Assembly: GCA_040285825.1 (NCBI GenBank)
Contig: JAUPSS010000001.1
Span: forward strand, 124,001-188,000
Source: Eukaryota sp. TZLM1-RC
Lineage: Eukaryota > Metamonada: BaSk clade
Length of the DNA: 64,000 nt
Reading direction: 5' to 3'
The notes beneath the pieces were generated by a model. It ran no database searches. It saw only the letters and a list, made by a program, of their open reading frames with translations, and was not told where the DNA came from. The position numbers were made by a program, and so were the translations under genes. Of the stretch, positions 12,099 through 24,016 are shown in pieces (the first letter of the stretch is position 1; every line of letters starts with the position of its first letter).

Positions 12099-14306
12099 TT
12101 AAGAAGTTCTCGTTTGACTGCACTTGTCAAAAATTCAAAAATGGATGTTCGCCCTATTGCAGTCTCTGAGAGCTTACATAATATTTTTTCTGCGTGTTGC
12201 TTAAGCAGGTTCAATGAAAAAGCTAAAAAGATTTTATTACCCTTTCAATATGGTATAAATACTACAGATGGAGTCTCTTCAGCGATTTTTGCTACTGATG
12301 TCTTATTTCGTCAAAATGAATCCAATGTTTGCATGTCATTGGATTTTAGTAATGCTTTCAATTCGCTAAGTCGTCGCAGTATCCATGGTGCTCTATTGCA
12401 ATATATGCCAGAATTAATACCATATTTTCAATCAACATATTGCACATATTCTAATTTACATTTTGGTAACAACATTTTGATTTCATCAAGTGGCGTAAAA
12501 GCAAGGAGATCCGTTAGGACCTCTTTTGTTTTGTTTGGCCATTCATCCTATTCTACTGCAAATTCAAGAGATGTTTCCTTCACTAAAAATGATTGCATAT
12601 ATGGATAATGTTGTGCTTATTGGTGAATTAAATATTGTGAAAAAAGCAACTGTATGTTTTAAAGAATTATTTACCAAAATTGGTCTCCGACTTAATTTAC
12701 TTAAATGTGTTTTGTTATCGAATTCTCCAGTTTCCACAATAATTGATGATATTGAAATTCAAGCCAAATTATATTCAATTGATGCTATTCGTCATTTGGG
12801 TTCGTTTTTAGGAAATAATGATGAAATTACCAAAAAAATTGTTTGAAAAGTTGAACTCAATTTCTGACAAAATTGACCGAATGATGAATTTAGATATAAA
12901 AAAACACATCAAATTTACCATTATAAGACTGTGTTTTAGTTCCAATTTTAATCATATATTTCGATCTACAAATCCTCTCGTCACTAGACCTTTGGCTCAA
13001 AAAGTTTAATGAGTTACGTGCAAAAGTTCTGTCTCAATTACTGGGATGTAAAATGTTTCCAAATTCCAGATCATGCTTACCTTAGTCCACAATATGGTGG
13101 TTTAGGGTGGACGAAGGCTTCTATTCTTACCTCGTGTGCTTTTTGTTGGTGGATGCAGAAATGCAATCTTTGAGTTCTCCGAAAGATTTGCAGATTGGGA
13201 AGATTTATTGATGACAACGCAAAGTTCCACTGTTTTTGCATTAAATGAAGAAATTTCAAGAATTGATGTAGAAAAATGGGGTCGATGTTTTCCCCAATCA
13301 TTCAATGGCAATATTCCAGAAAAAAATGTTTTAAATTTGAAGTATACTCTTCGAACATTACAGAAAAAGATTGACTGGAATGTATGAAAAAGATCTTTAT
13401 AATAATATTTGCAGCTCGGCTGTTTTAAATCAAGATCTTCACTCATTGTTATTGGAAAAGGGTGTTTGTGAAAACAAGGTGTCAGATTCTTCACTTTTTG
13501 TAACCATTGTACCACGAAGATTTGGATTGTGTGCTACTAATGAAGCATTTGTAACAAAAATGAGATTATATTTGAACATCCCCATTAACCAATTATTATC
13601 AAAAGAAAAATGTATTTGTTCGAATTCACCTCAACTCACTTTGCGCCATGCTCTAAATTGCTCTAAATTGATAACTTATCGTTCTTCATTACATGATGCT
13701 GTTAGAGACATTGTTTTCAATATGGCACAAACTGCAAGGATATCGTGTATCAAAGAGCCCCTGCTGAAAGAAACACTTTCTCTGAATAATTTTGGTTCTG
13801 ATGATAGAGGTGATGTATACTGTGATTGGATTGATAATTCTGAAGCTATTGTTGACTTTGTCTCATGTAATGTTGCAAACGATACTTTGGTTCACAGAAG
13901 AAAACTTAATCCAGTGGCTGCTCTGGATTTTAAAGCAAAAGAAAAACATAGAAAATATGATAAAGAAATTGAAGATGCAAATATCGATAGAAATACACAG
14001 CTGGTTTTTATTGCTTTCCCATTTTCGATAAATGGAAGATTATCAGTTGAAGCAGAAACTTTTTTGGATGACTTCCAAAAAATGGTGAAAGAAAAAACAA
14101 TGAAAAGATTTGATATTTTTTTATGGCGTTCACGGATTCAATTTGCCATTATTAATAGATTACCGCGGTTTTTCAATCGAATTAGAGAAGCTTTAGCTAG
14201 ACAGCAAGCAAATCAAGATTTTGTAGAGGAAATCTTGGTTTAATGATAGTCGTCCCATTAGTTATGATTTAATTTAATCAAGTGTGCAAATTCAATAAAT
14301 TAATTA
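12099..14306 (+). mobile_element. Non-LTR retrotransposon with restriction-like endonuclease (family II), 5'-truncated
   Basis: About 2.2 kb bounded by a 12-bp target duplication. Reverse transcriptase motif A is seen as LDFSNAFNS (residues from about 12330) and motif C as AYMDN near 12595, where most enzymes have A/DD. A frameshift lies between them near 12490-12530. Further frames give the thumb, then the CCHC motif CIC...HALNC near 13612-13660, the HDAVRD block and the endonuclease pattern RGDVYCDWIDNSEAIVD near 13805. The last open frame ends at 14243. The 5' end starts inside the reverse transcriptase, so this is a truncated, non-autonomous copy. The architecture matches the R2/NeSL/Utopia group; I cannot assign the clade. 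Confidence 0.88.
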
Positions 14307-14318
14307 AATGGAGAGGTT
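14307..14318. repeat. Right copy of 12-bp target-site duplication
   Basis: AATGGAGAGGTT, identical to 12087-12098, directly after the 3' end of the non-LTR element. Confidence 0.9.
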
Positions 14319-15480
14319 GTTCTGTTCTCTCACCGCCAAACAATTGAACAGTACAGAAACTACCTGAGCCAGAATTATATTCTGAGAGGATTTTCTCTAT
14401 AACATGTTTCTCAGCATCGCCTGCTGCGACTGCCTTAAGAAATTCGATATCCTGTGGATTCTCAGCGTTATAGATTTTGCAATCTTTCTTAGCAGCCTTT
14501 AATTCGGTGCCAGTGATAAGATTCTTCAATAATAAAGTAGAGTTGGAAGGATGATCTATTACTAAAAAGGGTCCGTTCCAAGATCCATGTAATTTATTAT
14601 TCTGTTTGGTTTTACGTAGGACATAGTCACCAATATTAAATACTATAGAGCGCGAATTAGTATTGTCTACTGAAATCGGAGTATTTAATGATTGATGACG
14701 CTCTGCTTCTTCCCTTTTTTCTTGCAGACGAATATTTTTCATTTTAATATTGTCTAATAAAGGGATATTGGATTCAAATTTTGATAAGTTTCCTAATATG
14801 TTTGCAGGGTCCGATCTTGGACTAATCGTAGATCCGAACATTAGTTCGTAAGGTGTAAAACCTGTCTTTCTGCTTTTGGTGGAATTTATTAATAGTTGGG
14901 ATATGGGTACACAAGTAGACCAATTTCCATAATCATTAAAATCTATTAATTATTTCCTCAAGCATTGTAGAACGTCTCTATGTTTTCGTTCTACGAGTCC
15001 ATTACTTTCAGAGTATTGGGGTATTGAGTTACTCATCTCAGTAGCTAATCTACTACACACTATCTTAAAAGTCTCATTGGCGAACTCAGGACCATTATGA
15101 CAATGAATTAACATAGGTATGCCAAAAATTGCCCAAACGTTCCAATTTAAAGCGTCTGCGGTCTCTAAGGCATTGAGTTCCTTCAGAGGGACTAAAATTG
15201 AATATCCAGTAAAAGAATCTACAAATACTAATAAGTATTTATTACCATCACTATCAGTAATCAGAGGTCCAATTGTGTCGACATTTAATCTAGCAAAAGA
15301 ACGATCTGCCCAAAGGGAACATGTGGAAGGTGTTTTTATTCTTTTAACTCGTGCCATGTTTAGACAAGTTGGGCATCTTTTGATGTGGTTTATGAGGTCC
15401 TTTCTCATATTGGGCTAGAAAAAGTCGCTTTTGGACAGTTTATGTAGACTGTCGTTTTTTCTAGGGTGGCCTGATTAAAC
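14319..15480 (-). pseudogene. Integrase of the gypsy-type element
   Basis: The N-terminal HHCC zinc finger begins with GHPRKNDSLH and ends in RCPTC, with one in-frame stop near 15417. The core then has the first aspartate in VDTIGP and the final glutamate in NGLVERKHRD. The middle catalytic aspartate is lost: the usual DNG reads HNG (HCHNGPEF). A further stop and shift lie between the core and the C-terminal part at 14841-14319, which carries a chromo-like beta segment (WNGPFLVIDHPSNSTLLL) and is cut by the nested element. The enzyme cannot be active. Confidence 0.85.
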
Positions 15481-15598
15481 TAATCCATGAATTAATAGTA
15501 GAGCCTGTTTTCTGAGGCTTTTTGGAATTAAAATTTTATTTTTATTATTTTTCAAAATTTGAGTATTTTCATCCACAATTGCATTCTCAACTAGAGGG

Positions 15599-16025
15599 TC
15601 ATTGTTTTTTTGCAATTTGTTGTTCAGATCTTATTTTGGAGAACCAATAAGAAAAAATAGGTAAGTCCCGGTGTCTACCTAGGGATGAAATTGATGGATT
15701 GCCTTCGAAGTCCGAATCAGAATCATCATCTATAAGAGGTATCTCGTAATTCGAAATTAAAGTATATGGTATATTTATACTACATATAGAAGAAGTTTCC
15801 TCGTTTAGATCTAAATCAATATTCCTCGATAACATATCTGCCCAGTGGTTATCTTTACCTGGTTCATGGACTATATCAAAGTCGAATTCAGATAGTATCG
15901 GCAGCTATCTCTTTACAATTCTGTTTTTCTCTGGGCCTGTGGCCAGGAATGCAATATTTATGTGATCAGAGAAAATTGTTAGATGTCTAGTCAAAAGGTA
16001 GCTTTCTAAGCAACTTTCAGTTAAA
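15599..16025 (-). pseudogene. RNase H end of the gypsy-type pol
   Basis: The minus strand codes for FSDHINIAFL, LPILSEFDFDIVHEPGKDNH and WADMLSRN, the standard C-terminal end of Ty3/gypsy RNase H, with a stop before LPILSEF. It begins abruptly after the gag RGG region, which marks the deletion of protease and reverse transcriptase. Confidence 0.8.
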
Positions 16026-16026
16026 A

Positions 16027-18445
16027 TCAGAAGTATTGCGTACCTCTGCCTTTATGTCCTCTAAAATGGCCACCTCGGCCCCTACCTCTAAACCTAGATA
16101 CACGTACGACCATTACCCATGGAATTGCTCCGCTAGAGCACGTTCTCATGGTCGAAAGGCCTAATAGAATATCTTCGTCTCTTTCGGCTTGTTTTCTCAA
16201 AAGTTCCATGGTGTTCCTATTTCCTGTTGCTTGACACCAAGTTAAAAAGTGTCTTCTGGTGGTCGAAATCAGGTCTACCAAAGTTGTACCTGTTGAAGGG
16301 TCCCAGAGATGTTCTCTTGTCCAATGGCTCGCCAGCTCCTTGGTAATGGCGAAATTATCTATACCCAAGAGAAAGTATTCTGCAATGAGGGCGGGTGAGA
16401 GGGTTATTAAACCGCTGCTTCCCCTAATTGATGCAAATATAGAGTGATCAACCATGTAAGTGGTCATCCTCAGGACGTCTCCAAAATTTTCGACGAACCT
16501 ACCAAATTTGTTGTCCGCATCCATTTTGTTGTGGATGTTGCTCCAATTTATACAAGGTTATGCTAGGGCAGAGCAAGCCTCATGATATGAGGTAAATTGT
16601 GTCCTGCGTAGCAGAAAAACCATTAAATCTGCGTCTGAGAAGTCCGGTCTCAGAAGTCCTTGCCATCTAGAGATGAGATGAGGGTCAACCATGCTTGATA
16701 AGCCGGACGGACAACTACTAATCATCATACTTCTAAATAAGTCATAATGATGAATAGGAGGTACCAGACGTTTCGTCAGTTCTGGGTCGATCCTTAAAAG
16801 TGGCTGCTTCATGTCCCTATCGATTTCTTCTCTGATGTGAGATGTGAGAGATGATAAGAGCTCAGGGGTTATCTGGGTCTTTCCTTCACCAAATATCTGA
16901 GTTGCTATCAACATAGCACGAGACTAATCAGATTGACCAGGGGCTTGGAAGCTTCTATTAGCTATCTTACGCCCGTATTTATCCCATGTTTGGAACTTGA
17001 GGAGGAAGGAGATGAGAGACATCTTATTGAGTGGGTCCTTCTCAGATAGGTGAGGAGCTTTGTATTCAGCTGACCTAGGCTGAGAGTCCACATGTCTCTG
17101 AAAACTACTCGCTATACTTATGTCCAATATATTTCTTGAAGCTTGGAGGTCTTCCAAACGGAGAGGCTCCTCAGATGAAACTTTTCTACGAGGGGGTTGA
17201 GAAGGAGGTGTTTCATTTAAACTAGGTCCTCTCGACTCGACTTCGTATTCTGATGCACTAGTGAGCATAGGTAGGAACTTGATGGTTCCTGAACCACTGT
17301 GGTAGGTTTGTTTACTCGTTCTGTTACATCTACTGCTGGGATGTGGTCAGGGAGTACCTTGATAGAACAGACTTGTACCGGTTGCTCTTTTTCTTTTTCT
17401 GATATTATGGGGGCAATTACTGGAAGTTTTGGTCTCTGGTGGAGCGTTGATGATTGATCGCCCGTGACCAAGAATCTGAACTTCTTCTTCCTTGTTGTAG
17501 ATTCCCCGAATTGCTGAATAAAGTTATTTGGGCGGCTCCTAAATGTGGATACGCTTGAAAGTTCCGTAAGTATATTATTTAGGGCGTATGCGTCAAAGAA
17601 ATCGCTGACGGGTTCCAACTTACTTGGATTTATGCTGTCTGCTTGTTCCATATATTCTCTGAAACAAGTAAAGGCCCCGTCCGTTACCTCTGAGTAGTAT
17701 GGATGATCGTATCAAAGTATTAGTCTATCCATGCCGGCAATTTGGTTTCCAGGATGTTGTCGGTATCGGTTCTGCTCCTTCGTTCGATGGCCAAGAACCT
17801 GATCCTTCTCGCGAACTGGTCCAAGTGAATGGCTTCCCAATCAGGTCTATCTTTGATTGGTTTTGCCAGAATCACATGGGTTTCTCTATCCATACCGGTT
17901 ATCCTAGGACGGCGTTCTGCCCCGCGTCCATAGGTTTCTCTACTCAAAGTGTGCAACGCGTTAATAAGTTCCCTTCTCTCATTTTGAGGGAATTCGTAGA
18001 CTCTATTAGGGTCCCCTTTATGGCCCAGAGTCTGGAATCCCACATTTCTACCAGATTTTGTCATTTGCTTCCAAAGGGGAAGGAGCTGCTCAAACAAACA
18101 GTAATCTGTTGGTTCAAGGTGGGCTTCCGCGTCCTTCATTATCTGTTGGCGAAGCTCCTTCTCTTTGTCGTCCATTTCTTCTAAGACGGACTGAAGTTCT
18201 TCGTAGTCCTTTAGAGCAGACGAAGTATCTGAGCTTAACCCAACATTTTCTTTAGGTGAGGCGGGAGGTCGTTCCGTGCCTGGTCCCATTGGTTTCTCTT
18301 GAAGGAGGGCGGAGGGTGGTCTCGAGCCCGAATCCTCACTCTTTACTTCTTCTCCTATTGTTGTGAATGTATTATATACATCTCTGTCGTGCTGTTGCAT
18401 GAAAATCTTAAAAGAGTCAGTGTTCTGCCGAGGAGAGACTGACAT
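16027..18445 (-). pseudogene. Gag-like region of the gypsy-type element
   Basis: Consecutive minus-strand frames (18445-17720, 17651-17217, 17268-16924, 16914-16558, 16524-16027) make up one gag-like protein broken by shifts and stops. The first part contains a Glu/Lys-rich coil (EELQSVLEEMDDKEKELRQQ). The last part is helical and ends in RFRGRGRGGHFRGHKGRG. I see no CCHC knuckle; the RGG tract probably does the RNA binding. It is assigned as gag from its place after the 5' LTR, not from sequence similarity. G+C is visibly higher than in neighbouring DNA. Confidence 0.65.
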
Positions 18446-18529
18446 GATATCTGCTGAAGATATCCGCTGAATAAAAAGCTGTAAGTTGTGTAAGCGGTAT
18501 ACCTATAACCTAATATGGCCAATAATCAT

Positions 18530-18610
18530 TGTTGCCTTAGGTTGCAAAAGTGGTTGAGATAAAGATAATTTATTTTCTATTCAAATTATAAAAGCCTAAG
18601 GGCGCCAACA
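18530..18610 (-). repeat. 5' LTR of the gypsy-type element (81 nt)
   Basis: Starts TGTTGCCTTAGG and ends GGCGCCAACA on the plus strand, matching 11751-11831 in length and nearly in sequence. Confidence 0.85.
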
Positions 18611-18614
18611 CCAC
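18611..18614. repeat. Right target-site duplication (CCAC) of the gypsy-type element
   Basis: Matches CCAC at 11747-11750. Removing the element restores a non-LTR sequence comparable with the copies at 47450 and 62340. Confidence 0.6.
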
Positions 18615-18860
18615 GGATCCACGCTTTTTGGCAGATTTTGAAATGATTGTAAAGACAAAAACTAACAGAAATTTCAGCAGATTGTTTTGTTAAAATGCAA
18701 TTGTGTTTTCTTTTTTAAGGGGATGATGAAGATGGTTTCTGATGCTTTGCTTTCTTTTGGATCTCATTACGAAAGGGTTGCATCTAGCTGTTTTGTTTTG
18801 GGAAAGATGGATTACTTTGATGTGGATTTATAAGTTTTCTGATAAATAAATATATTTCAA
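18615..18860 (+). mobile_element. Non-LTR retrotransposon 3' part (family I), right half
   Basis: Continuation of 11350-11750 after the gypsy insertion: the sequence around CTTTTTGGCAGATTTTGAAA matches 47475-47500, and the 3' end resembles 47630-47690. Broken by stops. Confidence 0.78.
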
Positions 18861-19553
18861 ATGTTTATTATATTAATTATTGAAAGGCTGAAGCATCGTG
18901 AATTAATTGCCACATTCAATAAGCTAACGACCTTGTTGATGTAGCTTTAATTTTTTTATCCTTTTTAGTACATTTTCTTTCTTTGATTCAAAACATTTTG
19001 GATTACTTTTTTGAGAAATTCAATTTTTCACAAACATGCAATCAAGACTTTTTTTTATTTGTTTATTTTATTTTTTTTGATTAATTTTATCGTATTATTT
19101 CCTGCTGGTACGATGAAACCGCACCAATAATCGATACTAAAAAAATGTACCAATGTATTTCAATTGAAAAGAAAGAATAATTCAAAATCTGATATTCAAC
19201 ACCTCCTCAAAATTGCAGTTTAATCCAAAAAATCCAAATTCAAACTCCTTCAAAGTCTAAATAGAGTATCATACAGACACTTCAAAGTTCTCCCACTTGT
19301 CATTTCAATATTTGCTACTTTTGGAAACGAAGGTTCAATAATTCTGGTAAAATTTCTTAAGGAGAGTAGTCGTACAATTGATTTCCTGATTTAGCAAAAC
19401 AGAATTGTATTTTCGTTATTGAAAGCTTTTCTTCGGTATATTGATCCATTTTAATAACAATACGGAGACCAATAAGAAGCGATTTGATGTTGTCAAATTG
19501 AGTTGAGAAAGTGATGGGTGAAGGATCAATTCTTATGTCATAATTATTAGCTT
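18861..19553. other. Intergenic, no gene seen
   Basis: AT-rich with a T-rich run near 19047-19080. It holds the DDX23 promoter region; nothing else can be supported. Confidence 0.45.
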
Positions 19554-21280
19554 ATGCGGCGCTCCTCCTCATGCAACCTTCCATGTAAAAGGGCTGCAGT
19601 TGGCCCCTCTCCAATCTCTGAAACATCTTCAAAAACAAATATAGAGCTTAAACTGCGTTCTTTGTTGACCAAGAAAGCAGTACTTCCCACTGTTGCTTCT
19701 AAGAACAATGCCACACGTCCACCAGCTTCTTTTTCTTCTTCTTTCCCTACTGATGGTGAAGACACTACTCAAGATCCAAATTCTCTCTCATCTCAACTGT
19801 TTTCCGGTATGCCTTCAACCACTCCTCCCGTCTCTCATTATGACACTCTCAATACCCTCAAAGGTAAGCATTGGTCTGAAAAGAATCTCTCTGAAATGAC
19901 ACCTAGAGATTGGCGTATTGTCAGAGAAGACTTTTCTATCAGAGTTAAAGGCAATGTTCCTTTCCCTATTCGCTCCTGGTCTGATCTCACCCTCTCCCCT
20001 CCTCTTTTAGATACCTTGCTCTCCTTCAACTTTCTCAAACCCACGCCTATCCAGATGCAAGCTATCCCTGTAATCACTAACACCTCCAACGACCTTGTTG
20101 CAGTTGCTAAGACAGGCAGTGGTAAAACGTTATCCTACCTCTGTCCAGTGATTAATCACATCCTAAATAGACCACCTATTACTATCCAGAACGCGGACAT
20201 TGGACCTTTTGTGGTAATTTTGGCACCAACACGAGAGCTTGCCCAGCAAATTCATAAAGAAGCCGAAAAATTTTCGAGTAGGTTAAATTTAATTTGTTCC
20301 TTGTTAATAGGTGGCCAGTCTCTTGAAAAACAATGTGTTTCTCTTTCTTCTGGTGTGCACTTAGTAATTGCCACCCCAGGAAGACTCAAAGATGCACTTT
20401 CTAGAAGGTATTTAGTACTCTCTCAGTGTGATTTGGTCGTTTTAGATGAATGTGACAAGATGATTGCAATGGGGTTCTTCGATCAAGTAGAGGAGATTTT
20501 GCAATACATTCCTGCTTCAAACACCGAATCCTTCAATTATGACGGCAACCAGCCACGATTTAGACGAACTTTGATGTTTTCCGCGACGTTTCCTCCATCT
20601 CTTGAAGAAATTGCTTCTTCTTTCCTTAGAGAGCCATTTTACCTGGCTGTTGGACGGGTAGGAAAAGTGAGTGACACAATTGAACAAAGGGTCATCTGGG
20701 CTAATGGTGAAGAGGAAAAGAAAAGGGAATTTATTAAGATATTAAAGCAATTCAAGGGAAAATCAATTGTGGTTTTTGTCAATACCAAACGTACCACTGA
20801 TTTATTAGCAAAGTTTATTAGATCAGAAGGGTTTTCTTCGTGTTCGGTTCATGGCAGTAAAGTCCAAGAGCAAAGGGAATCTGTTATGCAAAGGTTCAAA
20901 GAAGGTAAGTTTGAAGTTCTTGTTGCGACTGACTTGGCTGGTAGGGGGTTGGATATTTCTTTAATTGAACTAGTTATTAATTATGAAATGCCTCGGTTTA
21001 TTGATGATTATGTTCATAGAATTGGTAGGACGGGGAGAGCGGGAAGGAAAGGAACGGCAATCAGTTTGATTGGTCAAGAGGATTCTGATCTATTTTATGA
21101 CCTAAAGAAGATGTTGCAGGAGTGTGACCAACACGTACCTCCTCAATTGGCTCATCACGAAGCCAGCAATGTGTTTTGTGGAATTGGGGCAAGAACAAGT
21201 AAGTTCTTCACTGGTTGATTTAGTAAAGATTGGTAATTAACGATTTTTCAGGGACGTATGTAAATCCACCGTTGGATTGA
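19554..21280 (+). CDS. DDX23: DEAD-box splicing helicase PRP28/DDX23
   Basis: The U5-snRNP RNA helicase that helps exchange U1 for U6 at the 5' splice site. Two exons, 19554-21198 and 21252-21280, join in frame to give 557 residues. The PRP28 signature before the helicase core is clear: GKHWSEKNLSEMTPRDWRIVREDFSI and PIRSW. Core motifs are AKTGSGKT near 184, APTRELAQQ, ATPGR, motif II as DECD near 297 (family DEAD), SAT, the C-terminal VNTKR, DLAGRG and HRIGRTGRAG. The N-terminus is short and lacks the long RS domain of animal DDX23. The last exon gives ARTRTYVNPPLD. The start ATG is the first in the frame. Confidence 0.94.
21199..21251 (+). other. Intron of DDX23, 53 nt
   Basis: GTAAGTTCTT...TTTTTCAG. 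Removing it restores a tail ARTRTYVNPPLD in place of the family's basic end. It is longer than the other introns found here. Confidence 0.75.
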
Positions 21281-22437
21281 AAGTTCAAAACAACATGATT
21301 GCTGCTATACACTATTGACCTAAACTATTGACCTAAATCCTGAAAATGCTTGAATGGTTACTATGTCATATGTCTTCTTTCAGTTCAGCTTTGCGAATCT
21401 CAACCCTGAACTACATGAGCATTATCTGATGATCAATTCTTTTAAACATGAAGTTTCTTCAATCTTGATGGGTAGTTGAAAGGAAGTAGAAATGTGATTC
21501 ACAGATCCATTCTTGAGTTCTTGTGACCTCCTCCACTATACCTTTCTCATTTCTTCTTCATTTCGGGCATCGAAGGAGCTTGGAGTGGTGCCAAAAAACT
21601 TTGGTAAAAATCTGTGTTTGAACGCGCTCAAGTTGGACCAATAGTGGAAGCCGCATGTCCCTAGCTTCATCGTTGTGTATCTTCAATAAAACCATGGTTT
21701 CTGCTCTAAACAGTGTAACAAGGGAGTAACATTAGACAGTCTGTCAAAAATCATGGATGCTTGTGATTTTGGGCAACGCTGAAGTTTGTGTAGCAGAGAT
21801 GCAATGTGGACTGCCCTATTGTGACTGCAGTCAAAGGGATAAGAGGTTGTTGGACTGGTTATTCAACATTAATCATTCATTAAGGATGAATCACCACAGT
21901 AGCAGATTTTCTCAATGCAGTTATGAGTAAATCTTGAGGAAGCAAGGCGTTTACTATGAAGAGAATTGGAACCACCAATCAGTTTTTGATTGCAATCACA
22001 AAATAGGGATCTACGTGTAGAAAAGGGAAGAAACTATCTTTTGATTTTGAATTTTCAATCAAATGGTGGATTTACACGGCCCCTATTTTTATTTTATTTT
22101 ATTTTATTTTATTAATTTTTTAAATTATCAAAATTTTTCTGATTTAATTATTAAACAAGGTGAACCTTAGGACCTTTGTTCTTTTGCCTAATTTTGGATT
22201 GATTTTCAAATAATTCAATAACAATTTCTCAATATTCAACATTACTTGGAGTTTTCCAAAACTGGTTAAATGATAAGGTATATGCCTCTCTATTAATTTA
22301 TCTAATTCTCAAGTGATTTGTAAGACCAGATGTATTGACTCTTTTCTTCTTTGTGTTGATTGTTTTAATTAAAAATTAATTAAAATTCAATTTCTTGGTG
22401 CTGACAATTGCAAATTTTTTTCTATTTTAATTCAACT
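21281..22437. other. Intergenic, no gene seen
   Basis: Stops in all frames. It contains a 14-nt tandem duplication near 21311-21337 (TATTGACCTAAAC units) and an (ATTTT)n microsatellite at about 22084-22117. Confidence 0.45.
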
Positions 22438-23358
22438 TTATACATTATAAACAGGATTTGAAACTGCATTTGACATTTCTTTGATACCTTGTCTCCTATC
22501 TCTATTTGCTAACTGCTTATTCACCTGGTAAAACAGCAACCAAATGACACCACCAACAAAAAACACTATTGCCCCGATTTCCTTTACTCGTTGTAAAGTC
22601 AAGGCTCTTGAAACACGAACTTCTACTTCTTGAGGATATGATTGTTCATCAGCGCCTTTCACAACGATAAACCCCTCTTCATCAAGATCAATGACACATG
22701 AAGCATCACTGTAGTAATTGCAAATCTCCTTGCATGAAGAGACATCATGTACATCCAAATGAAAAGTAAGATCAGCATCAACATGTCCCCCTGAAGATGA
22801 AGTGTAAGCAAATGTGTATAACTCACTTTCGGATACAACAAGACTTCCTTTCCTCATCTCATACTCGTAGGGTCGAAAATCCGTGTTTCCTGAAATCCAA
22901 TATGCCAACTCTTGTAAAGATTTAATCGTCAAGAAAGAAGCATCGGCAATGGTAATATCTGTATCAACTTGGGATCCTTGGTTTAAATAAAATGAATCAA
23001 ATCTTTTGTTTTTAAAATTGTCATGTTTAAATCTCAATGTAAATGGAGAAACAGAATAAGTATTGAGGTTTCCATGACACAGATAACCGTATCCAGCAGT
23101 AAGACCATTGAACCAAACAGATCGAGCATAGTCTGAACGATAGTTATTCAAAGGAACAGTAGACCACGGAAGCAGTGCAAAGTCAAAGTCAGGCATCCCT
23201 ATAGAATCAAAGAAACTGTGTGCAGTGATGAAGAGTATGATCCCTATGGTAATTGACAAACATATACCAGATGCCTGCCATCCAAGTTGTTTGACATCCT
23301 CTTGAACGTCCTCTTCAGTGTAAGCACCTATTTGGCCAATCTGCTTTGAGGGAGCCAT
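22438..23358 (-). CDS. Two-pass membrane protein of unknown function
   Basis: A 306-residue single-exon frame starting at a good ATG. A hydrophobic segment at about 31-50 (GICLSITIGIILFITA) and another at about 263-282 (IGAIVFFVGGVIWLLFY) flank a ~210-residue domain with alternating strands. That domain contains SFYLNQGSQVD, a pattern resembling extracytoplasmic beta domains of some membrane-bound ubiquitin ligases, though there is no RING here. Two cysteines close together (SCKEIC) may form a disulphide. The tail is short and basic and ends NPVYNV. I do not recognise an ortholog. N-terminal cytosolic, lumenal centre and cytosolic C-terminus is the simplest topology. Confidence 0.72.
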   Translation of the reverse strand: MAPSKQIGQIGAYTEEDVQEDVKQLGWQASGICLSITIGIILFITAHSFFDSIGMPDFDFALLPWSTVPLNNYRSDYARSVWFNGLTAGYGYLCHGNLNTYSVSPFTLRFKHDNFKNKRFDSFYLNQGSQVDTDITIADASFLTIKSLQELAYWISGNTDFRPYEYEMRKGSLVVSESELYTFAYTSSSGGHVDADLTFHLDVHDVSSCKEICNYYSDASCVIDLDEEGFIVVKGADEQSYPQEVEVRVSRALTLQRVKEIGAIVFFVGGVIWLLFYQVNKQLANRDRRQGIKEMSNAVSNPVYNV

Positions 23359-24016
23359 TACGGATATTTTATGGATAACTTCTACTTACAATGGAATAAG
23401 TATTTTCACCTTAAAGTCATTTTCTGTTCTCTCAATCTCAATAGAAATCACCACGCTCTTCCTATATGTCCATTCCTCTCCATCGTCAGCTCATTCACAA
23501 TCCAACTTTCCTCTTCTCTTAGACTCTGTCAAAATGGTTGATCAGAGTTGATCTTATTGCCTCAATTACTTAAAGTTTGTACGTTGTCTATAAATTTAAA
23601 ATTACCAGAGATTTTTCAGTTACCATTTGGTGAAAATTGTTTGGAATTGTTTTGGTCAAATTTCATTACCATATTAATTCTAAAAATTTGTTATTTCAAT
23701 CTCTTACCATTCTTTCCAGAATTTCATTGATGTCTTCTTCTCGACATCTTCTCTCTTCTGTGACAGCAATTAATTTCTTCACTTCACACAATTATTCATT
23801 CAATAGTAAGTTGTTTGTCGTTTTTATTTGAGGAATTGATTTCAACTTTGCAACGCTCCACTGGTTTATTAGTCAATTCGAATCAAATCAAAATTTAAAT
23901 TCTGAATTTGTATTCATTGATAAAATAGATGTCTTCCATTCATATTATTAAATTGTTTCACTTAAATAAAGTTTGATTTCCATTTTTAAATATTTTCTAT
24001 TCAATCCATCATAATG
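23359..24016. other. Intergenic, no gene seen
   Basis: AT-rich; short plus-strand frames (23548-23831) show no family resemblance. Confidence 0.4.

Larger units (their letters stand above)
11751..18610 (-). mobile_element. Ty3/gypsy-type LTR retrotransposon, defective, with nested insertion
   Basis: Two 81-nt direct repeats (11751-11831 and 18530-18610) bound a minus-strand element. Read on the minus strand the order is a gag-like region ending in an RGG tract, the C-terminal part of RNase H, then integrase. Protease and reverse transcriptase are missing, deleted at a junction near 16020-16030. A polypurine tract lies just inside the left LTR. The coding region is broken by several stops and shifts. 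The integrase C-terminus is split by a non-LTR element at 12099-14306. The element sits inside a family I non-LTR copy. Confidence 0.88.

Noticed and set aside
12490-12610. Frameshift in the family II reverse transcriptase as programmed recoding
   Set aside because: The copy is 5'-truncated and has other lesions, so simple decay is enough.
16027-18445. Gag-like region as an integrated viral nucleoprotein
   Set aside because: It lies between LTRs next to RNase H and integrase in the expected order, so retroelement gag is simpler.
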